This document shows positions 47,378 through 58,643 of a DNA stretch of 64,000 bases, one piece after another. Position 1 is the first letter of the stretch; each line of letters starts with the position of its first letter. A model generated the notes under the pieces. The model was given only the letters and a program-made list of their open reading frames with translations, was not told the origin of the DNA and did not search any database. The stretch spans positions 372,001-436,000 of the forward strand of contig NZ_CP069362.1 in assembly GCF_029910535.1 (NCBI RefSeq). Reading direction: 5' to 3'. This stretch comes from Marinitoga aeolica. GTDB lineage: Bacteria; Thermotogota; Thermotogae; Petrotogales; Petrotogaceae. Both the position numbers and the translations under genes were made by a program.

Positions 47378-49582
47378 TTATATTTTAAATTGATTTAATT
47401 TTTCATTTAGTTGATCAACTAACTTTTCTAATTCTTCAGCTTTTTCATTTACATTTCCAATTTCTTTACTCTCTTCTTCTATTTCTTTTGTTATTTCTGT
47501 TATTTCATTTGATATTTCCAATATCATCTGCGCCGTTTTGTCACTTGCTGCTGCCATCTCTTCTGTTGATGCGCTTTGTTCTTCTGCACTTGCTGTTAAT
47601 CCTTCTATTCTTTGATTTATATTTTCTACCCTTTCCAATATCTTTTGGAATTTTTCTTTTATTTCATCTGCATTGCTTTCTACTTCGTTTATTACTTTCA
47701 CTGTATCTTCTGTTGCCTTATTTGCATTTTGAGCTCCTTCTTTGATTTCTGTTAATATTTGAGCTATTTGTTCCGTTGCTTTTTTACTTTCTTCTGCTAA
47801 CTTCCTTATTTCATCTGCTACTACTGCAAATCCTTTTCCTGCTTCTCCTGCTCTTGCTGCTTCTATCGCTGCATTTAATGCTAACAAATTTGTTTGTTCT
47901 GTTATATTTGTTATTGTTTCCACTATTTCTCCTATGTTCTTGGCTTTTTCTGCCAATACCTCTACCGTCTTTTCTGTTTCTTTTGATTTTTCTACTGCAC
48001 TTTCTATTATTTTTGTTATTTCTGTTATTGATTTTTCCCCTTCTTCTGTCAATTGTGTCGTTTCATTTACTTCTTGCGCTATTTCTACTGCATTTGCTGA
48101 TACACTTTGTGCTGCTGTGGATACTTCACTTACCCCTGATGTTAATTCTTCTGTTGTTGCTGCCGCGTTTTCTGCATTATCTTCTATTACTCTTGCTTTC
48201 TCTAATACATCTTCATTTGCTCCCATTGTTTTCTCTGAGATCGTTGTTAATATTTCTGACGAACTTTCTATCTTTTTACCTGCCTCTAATAACCATTTTA
48301 CTGTTTCGCTAAGATTATTTGCCATATTTCGTAATGAGTTTGCTATCATCGCTGTTTCATCTTTCCCTTTTGATTCAAACTTTACTGTGAAATCTCCTGT
48401 TGCAAATTTATCTACTTTTTTACTTAATTCTATTAATGGCTTTGATATCCTTTTTGAGAAGAATAATGATATTATTATTGATATTATTAATACTAATGAT
48501 GTTGTTATCATTAATATATTTCTTATCTTTTCTGCGGCTTTAAATGCCTCATTTATTGAAACTTCTGAAACGAATGCCCAATTTATTTCTGCAAATTTAA
48601 AAGGTGCATATGCCGCTAATACTTTTTCGCCTTTAAAATTTGTTGATATTTCCCAACCAGTCTTTCCGTTCAAAGCTTTGTCTACATAATCTGTTTCTAC
48701 TTTTTGTTTTAATATTGTTTCTTGATCTGGTAAATTACTTCTCATTATTTTATCTTGCCCTACAACATAGGTTATACCTGTTTTTCCCATTCCATTTTTA
48801 TCCTGTAATACTTTATCAAATGCTTCATTTATTATGTGAACAATTAGATACCCTATTTTCTCATCATTATATACTATACGTTTCCCAGCAAAAAATCCAT
48901 GCTCCTCATCACCAGCTGTATAATACTTTATATCTGAAAAATGAACATTATTATCGTCTTTTTCTTTTAAAATTTTATATAAATCACCCAAACTTGTATT
49001 TTTGTATTTACCTGTTTCTATATTTGTTCCAAAATCCTTATTCTTCTTGGTTGAATACATAACATATCCATCTGACGTTATATAAAAAACATCATAATAT
49101 ATCGGTTTTGTTAAAATTAGTTTTCTAAGTAAAGGATTTAGTTTTTCATGAATTGAATTATATTGATATAATTCATCCAGGGCATCTGGAGTAACTTTAC
49201 TTTGATCAAAATTATCATCGTAAAAAATATTATCCAGTTTTTCTCTATTTTTATATGGGTTATTATCATGATAAACTTCTTTTAAATATTCTAAATATTT
49301 ATCAAAACTACCCAAACTTTTTGAAAAGTCTTCTTCACCAAACATATTGTTTAAATTTTCTACTATCACAGGTAATTCAGAAAAATATTCTATATCCTTT
49401 TTTACATCTGAAAGAGTTTTTTCTAAAAATACTCTTTTTGAATCTCTTGCAACTATTAATTTATTTATAAAGCTTTCTTGGAGAGCTGTTTGTGATTGAT
49501 TAACACTTATTAAGAAAAAAATTGTAAACGATGAAAATAATAAAATAAATACTAAAGTTAGAATTTTCCCATTAATTTTCAT
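47378..49582 (-). CDS. Methyl-accepting chemotaxis protein (Cache-HAMP-MA)
   Basis: A chemoreceptor of 734 residues. TM1 is about residues 5-27 and TM2 about 354-378 ([20 protein letters not shown]). Between them is an extracytoplasmic domain of about 325 residues, probably a double Cache ligand sensor ([40 protein letters not shown]). A HAMP domain follows TM2, then a long coiled-coil signalling domain with the conserved hairpin [40 protein letters not shown]. It would report a small-molecule ligand to CheA/CheW. The ligand is not predictable here, and no che genes are nearby. Confidence 0.95.
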   Translation of the reverse strand: MKINGKILTLVFILLFSSFTIFFLISVNQSQTALQESFINKLIVARDSKRVFLEKTLSDVKKDIEYFSELPVIVENLNNMFGEEDFSKSLGSFDKYLEYLKEVYHDNNPYKNREKLDNIFYDDNFDQSKVTPDALDELYQYNSIHEKLNPLLRKLILTKPIYYDVFYITSDGYVMYSTKKNKDFGTNIETGKYKNTSLGDLYKILKEKDDNNVHFSDIKYYTAGDEEHGFFAGKRIVYNDEKIGYLIVHIINEAFDKVLQDKNGMGKTGITYVVGQDKIMRSNLPDQETILKQKVETDYVDKALNGKTGWEISTNFKGEKVLAAYAPFKFAEINWAFVSEVSINEAFKAAEKIRNILMITTSLVLIISIIISLFFSKRISKPLIELSKKVDKFATGDFTVKFESKGKDETAMIANSLRNMANNLSETVKWLLEAGKKIESSSEILTTISEKTMGANEDVLEKARVIEDNAENAAATTEELTSGVSEVSTAAQSVSANAVEIAQEVNETTQLTEEGEKSITEITKIIESAVEKSKETEKTVEVLAEKAKNIGEIVETITNITEQTNLLALNAAIEAARAGEAGKGFAVVADEIRKLAEESKKATEQIAQILTEIKEGAQNANKATEDTVKVINEVESNADEIKEKFQKILERVENINQRIEGLTASAEEQSASTEEMAAASDKTAQMILEISNEITEITKEIEEESKEIGNVNEKAEELEKLVDQLNEKLNQFKI

Positions 49583-49613
49583 ATTTTCCCCTCCCTGAAA
49601 AATTCATTAAATT

Positions 49614-50360
49614 TTAATTTTCTATAAATTCTAAAATATTTGAAACATATTTATTCTTATATTTAGGTTCATTAAAAATTTCATGTTTAGCATATTTATG
49701 TTTTTGCAAAACTACTGTTCTGACTTTTTCTGCTAATTCATTACAATTTTCAACACTAATTACTTTATCTATTTCCCCATATTGAAGCAATACAGGTAAA
49801 TCTATATTCTCTGCTTCTAACAACGCTAATTCTGCTTCAGAAAACAATTGCTTGGCAGTTTTAAAAGCTATTTTATTATGTACCAAAGGGTCTTCAAGGT
49901 ATTCCTTTATTGCTTTATCATCGTGGCATAAGTCTTTTGGATCAATTCCGTTATTTATGGTTAATTTCCCAAATATACCAATTGTGTTTAAAAGTAATTT
50001 TTGAGCTGGTGCATATAATTTACCAACAGCAGGAGAAGATAATATTAGTTTTTCTGGTTTTTTATCTGAATACTCTGTATACCTTAAGGCTATTAACCCC
50101 CCCATACTATGACCAAACAATATAAACTTTTCAGGAGTTATTTCTTTTATATATTCATATATTTTATAAAAATCTTTTATATAACCTCTTTTTCCTTCTC
50201 CTAAACCATGTCCTGGTAGATCAAAGGTTATTACCTGATAATCTATATCTAACAATTTATCAATTAAAAACTTATATCTACCTGAATGTTCTCCGAGACC
50301 ATGAATAATAACAAAACTTTTTTTAGGATTTTCTATTTTTTTAAACCTTTTTAAAAACAT
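49614..50360 (-). CDS. Alpha/beta hydrolase, monoacylglycerol lipase-like
   Basis: A protein of 248 residues with the serine hydrolase fold. VIIHGLGEHSGRY forms the oxyanion region and the nucleophile is S85 in GHSMGG. The acid (Asp/Glu in QYGEIDKVIS) and histidine (KHEIFNEP) follow near the C-terminus. The pattern is that of monoacylglycerol lipase/lysophospholipase (PF12146), acting on a lipid ester in the cytoplasm. Substrate is inferred. It is 18 nt after rho on the same strand. Confidence 0.88.
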   Translation of the reverse strand: MFLKRFKKIENPKKSFVIIHGLGEHSGRYKFLIDKLLDIDYQVITFDLPGHGLGEGKRGYIKDFYKIYEYIKEITPEKFILFGHSMGGLIALRYTEYSDKKPEKLILSSPAVGKLYAPAQKLLLNTIGIFGKLTINNGIDPKDLCHDDKAIKEYLEDPLVHNKIAFKTAKQLFSEAELALLEAENIDLPVLLQYGEIDKVISVENCNELAEKVRTVVLQKHKYAKHEIFNEPKYKNKYVSNILEFIEN

Positions 50361-50378
50361 TATTCCCCCCCTTAATTA

Positions 50379-51692
50379 CTAATCTACAAATTTCTGTTTT
50401 TCAATTTCTTTAAATAATTTTTTGTTATTTTCATATTTTCTCATAAGTCTAAATATCTCCATTAACGCCTCTTCTGTAGATAAATTATTCAACCAATTTC
50501 TTAAAATCCATGAATATCTTAATTCATCCTTATTAAATAACAATTCTTCTTTTCTTGTACCTGATAATTTTACATCTATTGCAGGGAATATTCTCTTATT
50601 CGCAAGGTCTCTTGAGAGAATTAATTCCATATTCCCCGTTCCTTTAAATTCTTCAAATATTACTTCATCCATTTTTGAACCTGTTTCTATAAGTGCTGTA
50701 GCTAATATAGTTAAACTTCCACCTTCTCTTATTCTCCTTGCTGCACCAAAAAATTTCTTTGGAAAGGTTAATGCAGATGGATCAACACCACCACTTAATA
50801 GTTTTCCACTCGGTGGAACATATAAATTATAAGCACGAGCTAATCTGGTTAATGAATCCATAAGAATAATTACATCATGACCAAATTCAACAAGTCTTTT
50901 TGCCATGTTTAACGTCATTTCCGCTACTTTTATTTGATTATGAGGATCCATATCAAATGGGGCCGCTATAACTTCTGCATCCACAGTTTCTCTTATATCT
51001 GTAACTTCTTCTGGTCTTTCATCTATTAATAAAACTATTCTCTTAGTTTCAGGATTATTTTTTGCAATAGAATTTGCAATATCTTTCAATAATGTAGTTT
51101 TTCCAGCTTTCGGTGGAGCAACAACCAATCCTCTTTGACCTTTTCCAATTGGTGAAAATATATCTATTATTCTTGAACTAACTGGTGAATTTTCATATTC
51201 TAATTGAAGCCTTTCATTTGGATAAACTGGAGTAAGGTTTTCAAAAGAAATTCTATCTCTTGCCTGTTCTGGAGCTTGATAATTAACTGCCTCAACACGT
51301 AATAGTGCAAAAAATTTTTCTCCTTCTTTTGGTGGTCTCACCTGACCAGCAACTATATCTCCTGTGGAAAGATTGAATCTTCTAATTTGAGATTGTGAAA
51401 CATACACATCATCATTTCCATTTAATAATGAATTATGAGTATTTCTCAAAAATCCATAACCATCTGGAAGAATTTCTAATACTCCTTCATGAAAAAAATA
51501 TCCAAATGATTCTGTTTGTTTACTTAAAATTTTAAATTTTAGTTCATGATCCGTAAGAACAGAATAATTTTCAATTCCATATTTCCTTGCCAGATTATAC
51601 AATTGTCTTCTTGACATTTGATTTAATTTCCCCATATCGATCTCTACAGGAATTATTTCATCCTTTTTTATATCTCTATTATTTTCACTCAC
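50379..51692 (-). CDS. rho: Transcription termination factor Rho
   Basis: A hexameric RNA-dependent ATPase of 437 residues that releases RNA polymerase at Rho-dependent sites. The N-terminal helical region (MSRRQLYNLARKYGIENYSVLTDHELKFKIL) is followed by the RNA-binding domain GVLEILPDGYGFLRN and DVYVSQSQIRRFNLSTGD. The ATPase has Walker A PPKAGKTT (193-200), LIDERPEEVTDI and ILMDSLTRLARAYN, then GGVDPSALTFPKKFFGAARRIREGGSL. Length is near typical (about 420). It precedes the hydrolase and is separated from rplQ by about 200 nt with a terminator. Confidence 0.97.
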   Translation of the reverse strand: MSENNRDIKKDEIIPVEIDMGKLNQMSRRQLYNLARKYGIENYSVLTDHELKFKILSKQTESFGYFFHEGVLEILPDGYGFLRNTHNSLLNGNDDVYVSQSQIRRFNLSTGDIVAGQVRPPKEGEKFFALLRVEAVNYQAPEQARDRISFENLTPVYPNERLQLEYENSPVSSRIIDIFSPIGKGQRGLVVAPPKAGKTTLLKDIANSIAKNNPETKRIVLLIDERPEEVTDIRETVDAEVIAAPFDMDPHNQIKVAEMTLNMAKRLVEFGHDVIILMDSLTRLARAYNLYVPPSGKLLSGGVDPSALTFPKKFFGAARRIREGGSLTILATALIETGSKMDEVIFEEFKGTGNMELILSRDLANKRIFPAIDVKLSGTRKEELLFNKDELRYSWILRNWLNNLSTEEALMEIFRLMRKYENNKKLFKEIEKQKFVD

Positions 51693-51857
51693 ATTATCAC
51701 CTCTATGTATTAATATAAATTATATAAACTTGATATTTTTTATGTGTGGATTACATGATATTATTTCTAGGATAAGTTTATTAATTATTGCAGTTATTTT
51801 TGAAGCACAATAGAAGACATTATTTTGATATAAAAATATTATACCACATTTTTAATT

Positions 51858-51887
51858 AAAAAAACCCCGAAAACTCGGGGTTTTTTT
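51858..51887. terminator. Terminator of the ribosomal protein cluster
   Basis: AAACCCCGA pairs with TCGGGGTTT around AAAC, with A/T runs on both sides. It lies just past the rplQ stop codon. Confidence 0.92.
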
Positions 51888-51894
51888 ATATTTA

Positions 51895-52311
51895 TTAATT
51901 TTCTGAATTTTCCTCTTTCTTTTCTATATTCTCTACTAACTGTAATAATGATAACTCTGCTGCATCTCCTCTTCTGAAGCCTATTTTTAATATCCTTGTA
52001 TAACCACTTTTTCTATTTGCATCTATAAATACTTTAGCTACTTCGTCAACTATTTTATTTGTAAATCTTTTATCATTGAAATATCTGTTTATTTGTCTTC
52101 TTAAAGCAACGCTTCTATCTTTATTGTCAGTTTCTTTAGCTTCAATTGCTTTTGTTAATATTTTTTCAACCATAGGTTTTACTGCTTTTGCTTTTGCAGT
52201 AGTTGTTATAATGCTTCCATGTTCAAATACTTCTCTAGCTAAGTTTTTTAATAAAGCCTTCCTATGTGAAGCATATCTGCTTAATTTATTTATCTTTACT
52301 CTATGTCTCAT
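51895..52311 (-). CDS. rplQ: 50S ribosomal protein L17
   Basis: A protein of 138 residues near the peptide exit tunnel in the large subunit. It opens [52 protein letters not shown], the diagnostic block, and continues [14 protein letters not shown] Glu/Asn-rich tail of about 15 residues is longer than in E. coli. It is the last gene of the cluster, 5 nt after rpoA. Confidence 0.97.
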   Translation of the reverse strand: MRHRVKINKLSRYASHRKALLKNLAREVFEHGSIITTTAKAKAVKPMVEKILTKAIEAKETDNKDRSVALRRQINRYFNDKRFTNKIVDEVAKVFIDANRKSGYTRILKIGFRRGDAAELSLLQLVENIEKKEENSEN

Positions 52312-52316
52312 AATAC

Positions 52317-53372
52317 TTAGGCTCCTCCCTTCTGGATCTCATCATAATCCAATTGGAATTTTTCTTGTAATTCTTTTCGAATTTCATCCAATGATTTTTT
52401 ACCAAAATTCTTAATTTTCATTAATTCTTCTGGATCTTTTTTAAGAATATCTCTAACTGTATGTATTTTTTCTCTTTTTAAACAATTTTTAGCCCTTTTA
52501 CTTAAATCAAGCTCATCAATTTTTGTTTCTAATATTTCAATATTAATATTTTTAAATTCTTCTTCTACTTCAGGAGATGCTGGTTTTTCTTCTGATAAAA
52601 GGGGCTCCCCAGTTTCTATTACTGGTGGATTTTCCTCTAAACCAGCCAAATCTTCTCTCCAAGAAGCATATATAATATTAAAATGTTCTATTAATATTTT
52701 AGTTGCTTTAACTAAAGCTTCTTTTGGATCAATGGATTTCTTTGTCCAAACTTCTAAAATTAATTTATCATAGTCAGTTCTTTTTCCAACACGAACATTT
52801 TCTGTTAAATAATTAACTCTAATAACTGGACTATATACACCATCAATGTAAATATATTCTATATCTTTTGATAAATCCATTTCTGATGTTGAAACGAAGC
52901 CCTTTCCAATTGTTGCGTATAATTCCATTTCAAATTTCTTAGCTGCATTCATTGTTGCTATTTTTAAATCAGGGTTTGCAACTTCAATTCCAGCTGGAGT
53001 TATTATGTCTCCTGCTTTTATTTCAGCTGGCCCCATTTTATCTATTCTTAAAACAATTGGCTCTTTTAAATTATTAATATTATCAAAATCCAAAACTTTT
53101 AGTTCGACTTTTTTCAAATTAACTGTAATTTCCAAAATATCCTCTTGAACGCCTTCAATTACATCAAACTCATGCAATTTTCCAGGAATTCTAATACTGG
53201 TAATAGCTAATCCTGGTATTGAGGATAATAATACTCTTCTTAATGCGTTACCTATCGTAACTGCATATCCTCTTTCTAAAGGCGACAAGACAAACCTTCC
53301 ATATTTGTATTCCAATTCTTCTGATTCTTCCAAAGTTTCCAATATCATTTTTTCTGGTTTTACAAATTCCAT
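52317..53372 (-). CDS. rpoA: RNA polymerase alpha subunit
   Basis: A protein of 351 residues. The N-terminal assembly domain contains [30 protein letters not shown] and the dimer interface [11 protein letters not shown]. The C-terminal DNA/activator-binding domain ends [48 protein letters not shown]. An acidic linker of about 40 residues lies between. The order rpsM-rpsK-rpsD-rpoA-rplQ is the normal alpha operon. It follows rpsD after 92 nt, so a promoter or processing site may lie there. Confidence 0.98.
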   Translation of the reverse strand: MEFVKPEKMILETLEESEELEYKYGRFVLSPLERGYAVTIGNALRRVLLSSIPGLAITSIRIPGKLHEFDVIEGVQEDILEITVNLKKVELKVLDFDNINNLKEPIVLRIDKMGPAEIKAGDIITPAGIEVANPDLKIATMNAAKKFEMELYATIGKGFVSTSEMDLSKDIEYIYIDGVYSPVIRVNYLTENVRVGKRTDYDKLILEVWTKKSIDPKEALVKATKILIEHFNIIYASWREDLAGLEENPPVIETGEPLLSEEKPASPEVEEEFKNINIEILETKIDELDLSKRAKNCLKREKIHTVRDILKKDPEELMKIKNFGKKSLDEIRKELQEKFQLDYDEIQKGGA

Positions 53373-53464
53373 TCATTACCCCCAATTTAGTTTTTCTAAA
53401 TTGGAGTGCACCCCCTTTCTTTTTGTTAGGCGCGTTTTTGCGATAATCAAAATAGTCATCAATA

Positions 53465-54094
53465 TTATTTTGAGTAAAGCTCGATAATAGCTTGTAAATC
53501 TACAGGTACTTCCATTTCATCTAAAGTAGGTAATCTTAAGAAAGAACCTTTAAATGCATTGTAGTCTACTTCTATCCAATCTAATCTTTTATTTGCTTTT
53601 TGAGCTAATTCTATTCCTTGTTTGATTGGTAAAATTGATCTGCTCTTTTCTTTCACTTCAATAACATCTCCTGGTTTTACCCTATATGAAGGTATATCTA
53701 CTTTTCTACCATTTACTAAGAAATGACCATGTCTTACTAATTGCCTTGCAGTTCTTCTATTTACTGCATATCCCATTTGATATACTACATTATCCAATCT
53801 TGTTTCCAAAATTCTCATTAAGTTTTCTCCTGTGTTACCTTCTTTTCTTGATGCTTCTTCAAAGTATCTTCTGAATTGTCTTTCTAATACACCATAAATT
53901 CTTTTTAATGCTTGTTTTGCCCTTAATTGTAATCCATATTGTGTAGGTTTTTTTGCTTGTTTTCCATGTTGTCCTGGAGCATATGGTCTTCTTGCAAGAG
54001 CACATTTATCTGTATAACATCTTTCACCTTTTAAATATAATTTAAATCCTTCTCTTCTACAAAGTTTACAAAGAGATCCTATATATCTTGCCAT
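53465..54094 (-). CDS. rpsD: 30S ribosomal protein S4
   Basis: A protein of 209 residues that nucleates small-subunit assembly. The N-terminal zinc-type motif [25 protein letters not shown] with four cysteines is followed by [39 protein letters not shown], and then the S4 RNA-binding core [31 protein letters not shown]. It is a C+ form, with zinc likely. It lies between rpsK and rpoA. Confidence 0.98.
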   Translation of the reverse strand: MARYIGSLCKLCRREGFKLYLKGERCYTDKCALARRPYAPGQHGKQAKKPTQYGLQLRAKQALKRIYGVLERQFRRYFEEASRKEGNTGENLMRILETRLDNVVYQMGYAVNRRTARQLVRHGHFLVNGRKVDIPSYRVKPGDVIEVKEKSRSILPIKQGIELAQKANKRLDWIEVDYNAFKGSFLRLPTLDEMEVPVDLQAIIELYSK

Positions 54095-54115
54095 TACATT
54101 CCCTCCTCTTTGGCC

Positions 54116-54499
54116 TTACATTCCTTTTCTTTTCTTTGGTCTACAACCGTTATGAGGTATTGGAGTTTTATCTTTAATATTTTCAATTACCAAACCTGCA
54201 GCTTGTAAAGTTCTTATTGCTGATTCTCTTCCAGCGCCTGGACCTTTTACATAAACATCTAATCTTTTTACACCATATTTTAAAGCTTCTTTTGCAACTT
54301 TATCTGCTGCTAACTGTGAAGCATATGGTGTACCTTTTTTTGTTCCTGAAAAACCAGCTGTTCCTCCACTTGCCCAGAATAAAGCATTACCTGACGGATC
54401 AGTTAATGTGATAATTGTATTATTGAATGTGGATTGAATATGTACAACTGCTTTTTCAAGCGAAATCTTCTTTTTCTTTTGACTTGTTCTTCTAGCCAT
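54116..54499 (-). CDS. rpsK: 30S ribosomal protein S11
   Basis: A protein of 127 residues of the small-subunit platform. It shows [56 protein letters not shown] and the C-terminal [13 protein letters not shown], typical of the family. It follows rpsM after 15 nt and precedes rpsD by 21 nt. Confidence 0.98.
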   Translation of the reverse strand: MARRTSQKKKKISLEKAVVHIQSTFNNTIITLTDPSGNALFWASGGTAGFSGTKKGTPYASQLAADKVAKEALKYGVKRLDVYVKGPGAGRESAIRTLQAAGLVIENIKDKTPIPHNGCRPKKRKGM

Positions 54500-54514
54500 A
54501 GCTAAACCTCCTTA

Positions 54515-54883
54515 TTACTTTTTCTTACCGATTTTTGAAGGTCTTGGACCTTTTCTTGTTCTTGCATTTGAATGTGTTTTTTGACCTCTAACTGGTAATC
54601 CATTCTTATGCCTATAACCTCTGTATGATCCAATTTCTATTAACCTTGCAATGCTCTTTTGAACTTCTTGTCTTAATTCACCTTCAACAAGATAATGTTC
54701 ATTGATATAGTGAGTTATTTTACTAATCTCATCATCTGATAATTCTTTTGCCCTTTTATCAGGGTCAATGCCTGTTGCTTCTAAAATTTCCATTGCTCTA
54801 TGTTTCCCAATACCGTAAATGTATGTAAGAGCAATGAATAACTTCTTGTTATTTGGTACTTCAACACCCAAAATACGTGGCAT
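54515..54883 (-). CDS. rpsM: 30S ribosomal protein S13
   Basis: A protein of 122 residues at the head of the small subunit, contacting the large subunit. Blocks: RILGVEVPNNKKLFIALTYIYGIGKHRAMEIL, IGSYRGYRHKNGLPVRGQKTHSNARTRKGP. The basic tail is complete. It follows rpmJ. Confidence 0.98.
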   Translation of the reverse strand: MPRILGVEVPNNKKLFIALTYIYGIGKHRAMEILEATGIDPDKRAKELSDDEISKITHYINEHYLVEGELRQEVQKSIARLIEIGSYRGYRHKNGLPVRGQKTHSNARTRKGPRPSKIGKKK

Positions 54884-54905
54884 TCAAATTTCCCTCCTTT
54901 AAAAA

Positions 54906-55022
54906 TTATCCTTGTCTTTGGTTATGCTTAGGATTTTTGGAACAAACTACCCATACTCTGCCTTTTCTTCTGATAACTCTACAATGTTCACATCTCTTTT
55001 TTACTGAGGCTCTTACTTTCAT
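54906..55022 (-). CDS. rpmJ: 50S ribosomal protein L36
   Basis: A protein of 38 residues: it opens [17 protein letters not shown] and ends [11 protein letters not shown]. The zinc ligands C11 and C14 and C27, with H33, give the CCCH type. It lies between infA and rpsM, its usual place. It starts 4 nt after the infA stop. Confidence 0.97.
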   Translation of the reverse strand: MKVRASVKKRCEHCRVIRRKGRVWVVCSKNPKHNQRQG

Positions 55023-55026
55023 TCGC

Positions 55027-55278
55027 TCATTCCTCCTCGTTACTTGGATTTCTTTTGATTCTTTCTCTACGTATTATTCTACCTCTATTTAAATCATAAA
55101 TTGATACTTCAACTATTACTCTATCTCCAGGTACTAATCTTATAAAGTTCTTTCTCATTTTACCCGAAATATGAGCTAAAATCATATGTCCATTATCCAA
55201 TTCTACTCTGAATGTAGCATTTGGTAAAGACTCAACAATATGACCTTCCATTACAATAACATCATCTTTCTTTGCCAC
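55027..55278 (-). CDS. infA: Translation initiation factor IF-1
   Basis: An OB-fold protein of 83 residues that binds the A site of the 30S subunit during initiation. Blocks: [55 protein letters not shown]. The GTG at 55278 is taken as start because it yields the canonical MAKKD opening and has AGAGGTGA 5 nt upstream. Upstream in-frame GTG/ATG codons lie inside the binding site. It follows map after 17 nt. Confidence 0.93.
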   Translation of the reverse strand: MAKKDDVIVMEGHIVESLPNATFRVELDNGHMILAHISGKMRKNFIRLVPGDRVIVEVSIYDLNRGRIIRRERIKRNPSNEEE

Positions 55279-55295
55279 GGTCATCACCTCTCGGG

Positions 55296-56048
55296 CTAAT
55301 CTAATATTGTTAATACTTCCGGACCATTCTTAGTTACTACAAATGTATTTTCGTAGTGTGCTGATAAAGAATTATCCGCTGTAACTGCTGTCCAGCCATC
55401 TTCTAACACTTCTACCTTCCAATCTCCCATGGAAACCATAGGTTCAACAGCAAAAGTCATTCTTTCCCTAATTAGGGGTCCTTTGCCTTTTTGACCATAG
55501 TTTGGTATCTGTGGATCTTCATGCAATTTTCTTCCAACACCATGTCCTACATATTCTTTAATAATAGAAAATCCATAAGATTCAACATAAGTTTGTATTG
55601 CATTACCAATATCACCAATTCGATTTCCCGGAACTGCTTGCTCAATACCTATCCAAAATGATTTTTCTGTAACTTCAACTAACTTTCTTACTTTTTCATT
55701 TGCCTCGCCTATTATGAATGTTCTTGCTGCATCCGCTATATATCCTTCCAAGGTTAATCCCATATCAATTGATACAATATCTCCATTTTTAAATACTTTT
55801 TCTCGAAGCGGAAATCCATGTACAATCTCTTCATTTACAGATATACAAGTTGCGTATGGAAATCCACCATATCCTTTGAATGTTGGAATAAATCCTTTTT
55901 CTTTCATATAGCTATTTACAAATCTTTCAACTTCATATGCATTTGACCCTTCGACAACCAAGTTTTTTATTTTTTCAAAGAGGATAGCGAGCTGCCTGCC
56001 AGCTCGCCTCATCTTATCAACTTCAGATTGTGTTTTTATTAAAATCAT
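55296..56048 (-). CDS. map: Methionine aminopeptidase, type I
   Basis: A metallopeptidase of 250 residues that removes the initiator methionine from nascent proteins. Metal ligands are in [20 protein letters not shown] (two aspartates), the histidine of [18 protein letters not shown], and the glutamates of [10 protein letters not shown] and [11 protein letters not shown]. It overlaps adk by 4 nt and belongs to the secY-adk-map-infA block. Confidence 0.97.
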   Translation of the reverse strand: MILIKTQSEVDKMRRAGRQLAILFEKIKNLVVEGSNAYEVERFVNSYMKEKGFIPTFKGYGGFPYATCISVNEEIVHGFPLREKVFKNGDIVSIDMGLTLEGYIADAARTFIIGEANEKVRKLVEVTEKSFWIGIEQAVPGNRIGDIGNAIQTYVESYGFSIIKEYVGHGVGRKLHEDPQIPNYGQKGKGPLIRERMTFAVEPMVSMGDWKVEVLEDGWTAVTADNSLSAHYENTFVVTKNGPEVLTILD

Positions 56049-56704
56049 ACTATCCCTTCCAATATATTAAACACTTCTTTTGTAACTATTTCTACCGTTC
56101 CACTACCGTTTACTGTAAAGAAATGATTATATTTTTTATAAAATTCTATTACAGGGTATGTTTTTTCCATATAAACTTTATATCTATCCCTTACTACATC
56201 TTCTTTATCATCATCACGTTGAATTAAATCCACACCACAAATATCACATTTATTTTCTACTTTAGGTTTTAAAGTAATTATGTTGTATATTTTTCCACAT
56301 TTTGGACATATCCTTCGTGAAGTAATCCTTTTTACAACTGTTTCTTCATCTACTTCAAGATAGATTATTCCAGTTATTGGATTATTCATATCTTTTAATA
56401 TTTTCTCCAACGATTCGGCTTGTGGAAGAGTTCTTGGATAGCCATCCAGAATAAATCCTTTTTCTACATCAGGTTTACTTAATCTATCTTTTATAACGTC
56501 TAACATAATTTCATCCGAAACCAGTTGCCCACTATCCAAAATAGATTTTACTCTTTTACCGAGTTCACTACCGGAAGCTACGGCATCTCTTAACATATCT
56601 CCAGTCGATATATGAGGAATATCATATTTTTTTGATACCTCTTTTGCTATTGTTCCCTTACCTGCTCCCGGAGGACCAAAAAACAATAAATTAAGTTTTG
56701 ACAT
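56045..56704 (-). CDS. adk: Adenylate kinase
   Basis: A protein of 219 residues that catalyses ATP + AMP to 2 ADP. The P-loop GPPGAGKGT is at 10-18, the AMP-binding block DIPHISTGDMLRDA follows, then GFILDGYPRTLPQAESL. The LID domain has four cysteines (CPKCG and CDICG, about 130-153), so it is the zinc-type adenylate kinase of Gram-positive bacteria and thermophiles. It is 2 nt after secY and overlaps map. Confidence 0.97.
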   Translation of the reverse strand: MSKLNLLFFGPPGAGKGTIAKEVSKKYDIPHISTGDMLRDAVASGSELGKRVKSILDSGQLVSDEIMLDVIKDRLSKPDVEKGFILDGYPRTLPQAESLEKILKDMNNPITGIIYLEVDEETVVKRITSRRICPKCGKIYNIITLKPKVENKCDICGVDLIQRDDDKEDVVRDRYKVYMEKTYPVIEFYKKYNHFFTVNGSGTVEIVTKEVFNILEGIV

Positions 56705-56706
56705 AA

Positions 56707-57984
56707 TTATCTCCTCCCGCGGAGTTTCCCTTTCTTCATGAAACCCTCATATTGTCTTGTAATCATATGAGCTTCAATTTGTTGCATAATATCTAATGAA
56801 ACACCAACTGCAATAAGTGCTGATGTACCACCAATCCAAATATTAACACCTGAAGTACTTCTTATTACATAAGGAATTAATGAAATTACTACTAAGAATA
56901 ATGCGCCAATAAATGTAACTCTCATCATAGTCTTTGTTATATAATCTGATGTTGGTTTACCCGGTCTTATACCAGGAATAAAACCACCATACTTTTTAAT
57001 ATTTTCTGAAATATCGTTTGGATCAATAACTACTGAATTATAGAAATAAGCAAAGAAGAATATTAATAATGCATAAATAATTAAATATATTGGTGTTCCA
57101 TATCCAAACCATCTACTAACCCATTGAGCACCTGTCGTCGTTGCTAACATTGAAGGTAATGTCATTATGGCTGAGGCAAAGATAATTGGTAAAACACCAC
57201 CGCCATTAACCTTTATAGGTATATATGTAGAAGCTCCACCGTAAATTTTATTTCCTACAACCCTTTTTGCATATTGTACATTAATTCTTCTTTCTGAGGT
57301 CTGTAAATAAACTGTACCAACTACTACTGCTATTGCAACAATAATCAATATTATCCATTCGAAAACGCTTAATCTACCAACTAAACCACTTGCTATATAT
57401 TGTGGGAATCTTGATACAATCCCTGCAAAAATCAATACAGAAATACCATTTCCAATACCTTTTTCTGTTATCATTTCACCTAACCATAATAAGAACATTG
57501 TTCCAGCAACTATAGAAGATGTTGATATTAATATGAAAATTAAGTAATTTAAATTAGGAGATCTGTAATTTGCAACTCCTAAAGATAAGAAAAATCCTTG
57601 AAGCAAAGCAAGACCTAAAGTAACCTGTCTCGTCAATCTTCCAAATTTTTTTCTGCCCTCTTCCCCTTCTTTTAACATTTCTTTCAAACTTGGTATTACT
57701 GATGCTAATAATTGTAGAATAATAGATGCATTAATATAAGGAGTTACACTTAAAACAAATATAGAAAATTGTTTTAAAGAACCTCCAGTAAATACATCAA
57801 AGAAACTTATTAATCCCTGCGTTGCTCCTCCTAAACCCGCAATAAAACTTTCCCACCTAGCTAAATCAATTCCAGGAATAGGGATATAGATACCTACTCT
57901 AAATGCAATTAAAGCTAACAATGTAAATATAATACGATCCCGGAGTTCCGGGATCTTCCACATATTCTTAAATGCTTCTTTCAT
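56707..57984 (-). CDS. secY: Preprotein translocase subunit SecY
   Basis: The channel subunit of the Sec translocon, 425 residues, about ten membrane helices. Landmarks: NMWKIPELRDRIIFTLLALIAFRVGIYIPIPGID at TM1, SIFVLSVTPYINASIILQLLASVIPSL in the plug/TM2 region, GIGNGISVLIFAGIVSRFP, and QYEGFMKKGKLRGRR at the cytoplasmic C-terminus. The start codon overlaps the rplO stop. Confidence 0.97.
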   Translation of the reverse strand: MKEAFKNMWKIPELRDRIIFTLLALIAFRVGIYIPIPGIDLARWESFIAGLGGATQGLISFFDVFTGGSLKQFSIFVLSVTPYINASIILQLLASVIPSLKEMLKEGEEGRKKFGRLTRQVTLGLALLQGFFLSLGVANYRSPNLNYLIFILISTSSIVAGTMFLLWLGEMITEKGIGNGISVLIFAGIVSRFPQYIASGLVGRLSVFEWIILIIVAIAVVVGTVYLQTSERRINVQYAKRVVGNKIYGGASTYIPIKVNGGGVLPIIFASAIMTLPSMLATTTGAQWVSRWFGYGTPIYLIIYALLIFFFAYFYNSVVIDPNDISENIKKYGGFIPGIRPGKPTSDYITKTMMRVTFIGALFLVVISLIPYVIRSTSGVNIWIGGTSALIAVGVSLDIMQQIEAHMITRQYEGFMKKGKLRGRR

Positions 57985-58439
57985 TATTGAATCACCTCGA
58001 CACTTCCGCCGGCTGATTCGATTTTTTCTTGTGCTTTTTTACTAAATGCATGTGCTTTAACTTTTAATGGTTTTGTTAGTTCACCATTTCCTAATACTTT
58101 TACACCATCTTTTATTTTCTTAATTATTTTCTTTTCCAATAATTTTTCTGGTGTTACTTCTTCATTAGCTTCAAATCTATTTTCTAATACAGAAATATTT
58201 ACTTCTGCATAGTCTTTTTTAAATGGTGCATTTGTGAATCCATATTTTGGGATTCTTCTGAATAAAGGTGTTTGACCACCTTCAAAACTTGGTCTTACTT
58301 TTCCTTTACCTCTTGATTTTTGACCTTTATGACCTTTTCCACCTGTTTTTCCTAACCCTGAGCTCCAACCTCTTCCGGTTCTCTTAGCAATTTTTCTTGA
58401 TCCTTCGGCGGGTTTTAAGTCTGATATTTTAAGAGACAT
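57984..58439 (-). CDS. rplO: 50S ribosomal protein L15
   Basis: A protein of 151 residues. It opens [68 protein letters not shown], the characteristic glycine-rich arm. The ATG at 58439 follows GAGGGGGTAGCAAAT; the frame extends further upstream but lacks a good start. It lies between rpmD and secY. Confidence 0.97.
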   Translation of the reverse strand: MSLKISDLKPAEGSRKIAKRTGRGWSSGLGKTGGKGHKGQKSRGKGKVRPSFEGGQTPLFRRIPKYGFTNAPFKKDYAEVNISVLENRFEANEEVTPEKLLEKKIIKKIKDGVKVLGNGELTKPLKVKAHAFSKKAQEKIESAGGSVEVIQ

Positions 58440-58452
58440 ATTTGCTACCCCC

Positions 58453-58638
58453 TCATTCTTCAATTTCTTCAACCTTCACGAGATGTTGTACTTTTGTTAT
58501 CATACCTCTTATTTCTGGTCTATCTTCTTTTATTACTTCATGATTTGGCTTTCTCAAACCTAAGGCATCTAAGGTGGCGAGTTGTCTATAATTTTTCCCC
58601 GCTCTTCCTCTTATAAGTTTTATTTTTAATTTAGCCAT
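58453..58638 (-). CDS. rpmD: 50S ribosomal protein L30
   Basis: A protein of 61 residues: [55 protein letters not shown]. The opening and the central GLRKPNHEV are diagnostic. It lies 5 nt after rpsE. Confidence 0.96.
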   Translation of the reverse strand: MAKLKIKLIRGRAGKNYRQLATLDALGLRKPNHEVIKEDRPEIRGMITKVQHLVKVEEIEE

Positions 58639-58643
58639 TTCTC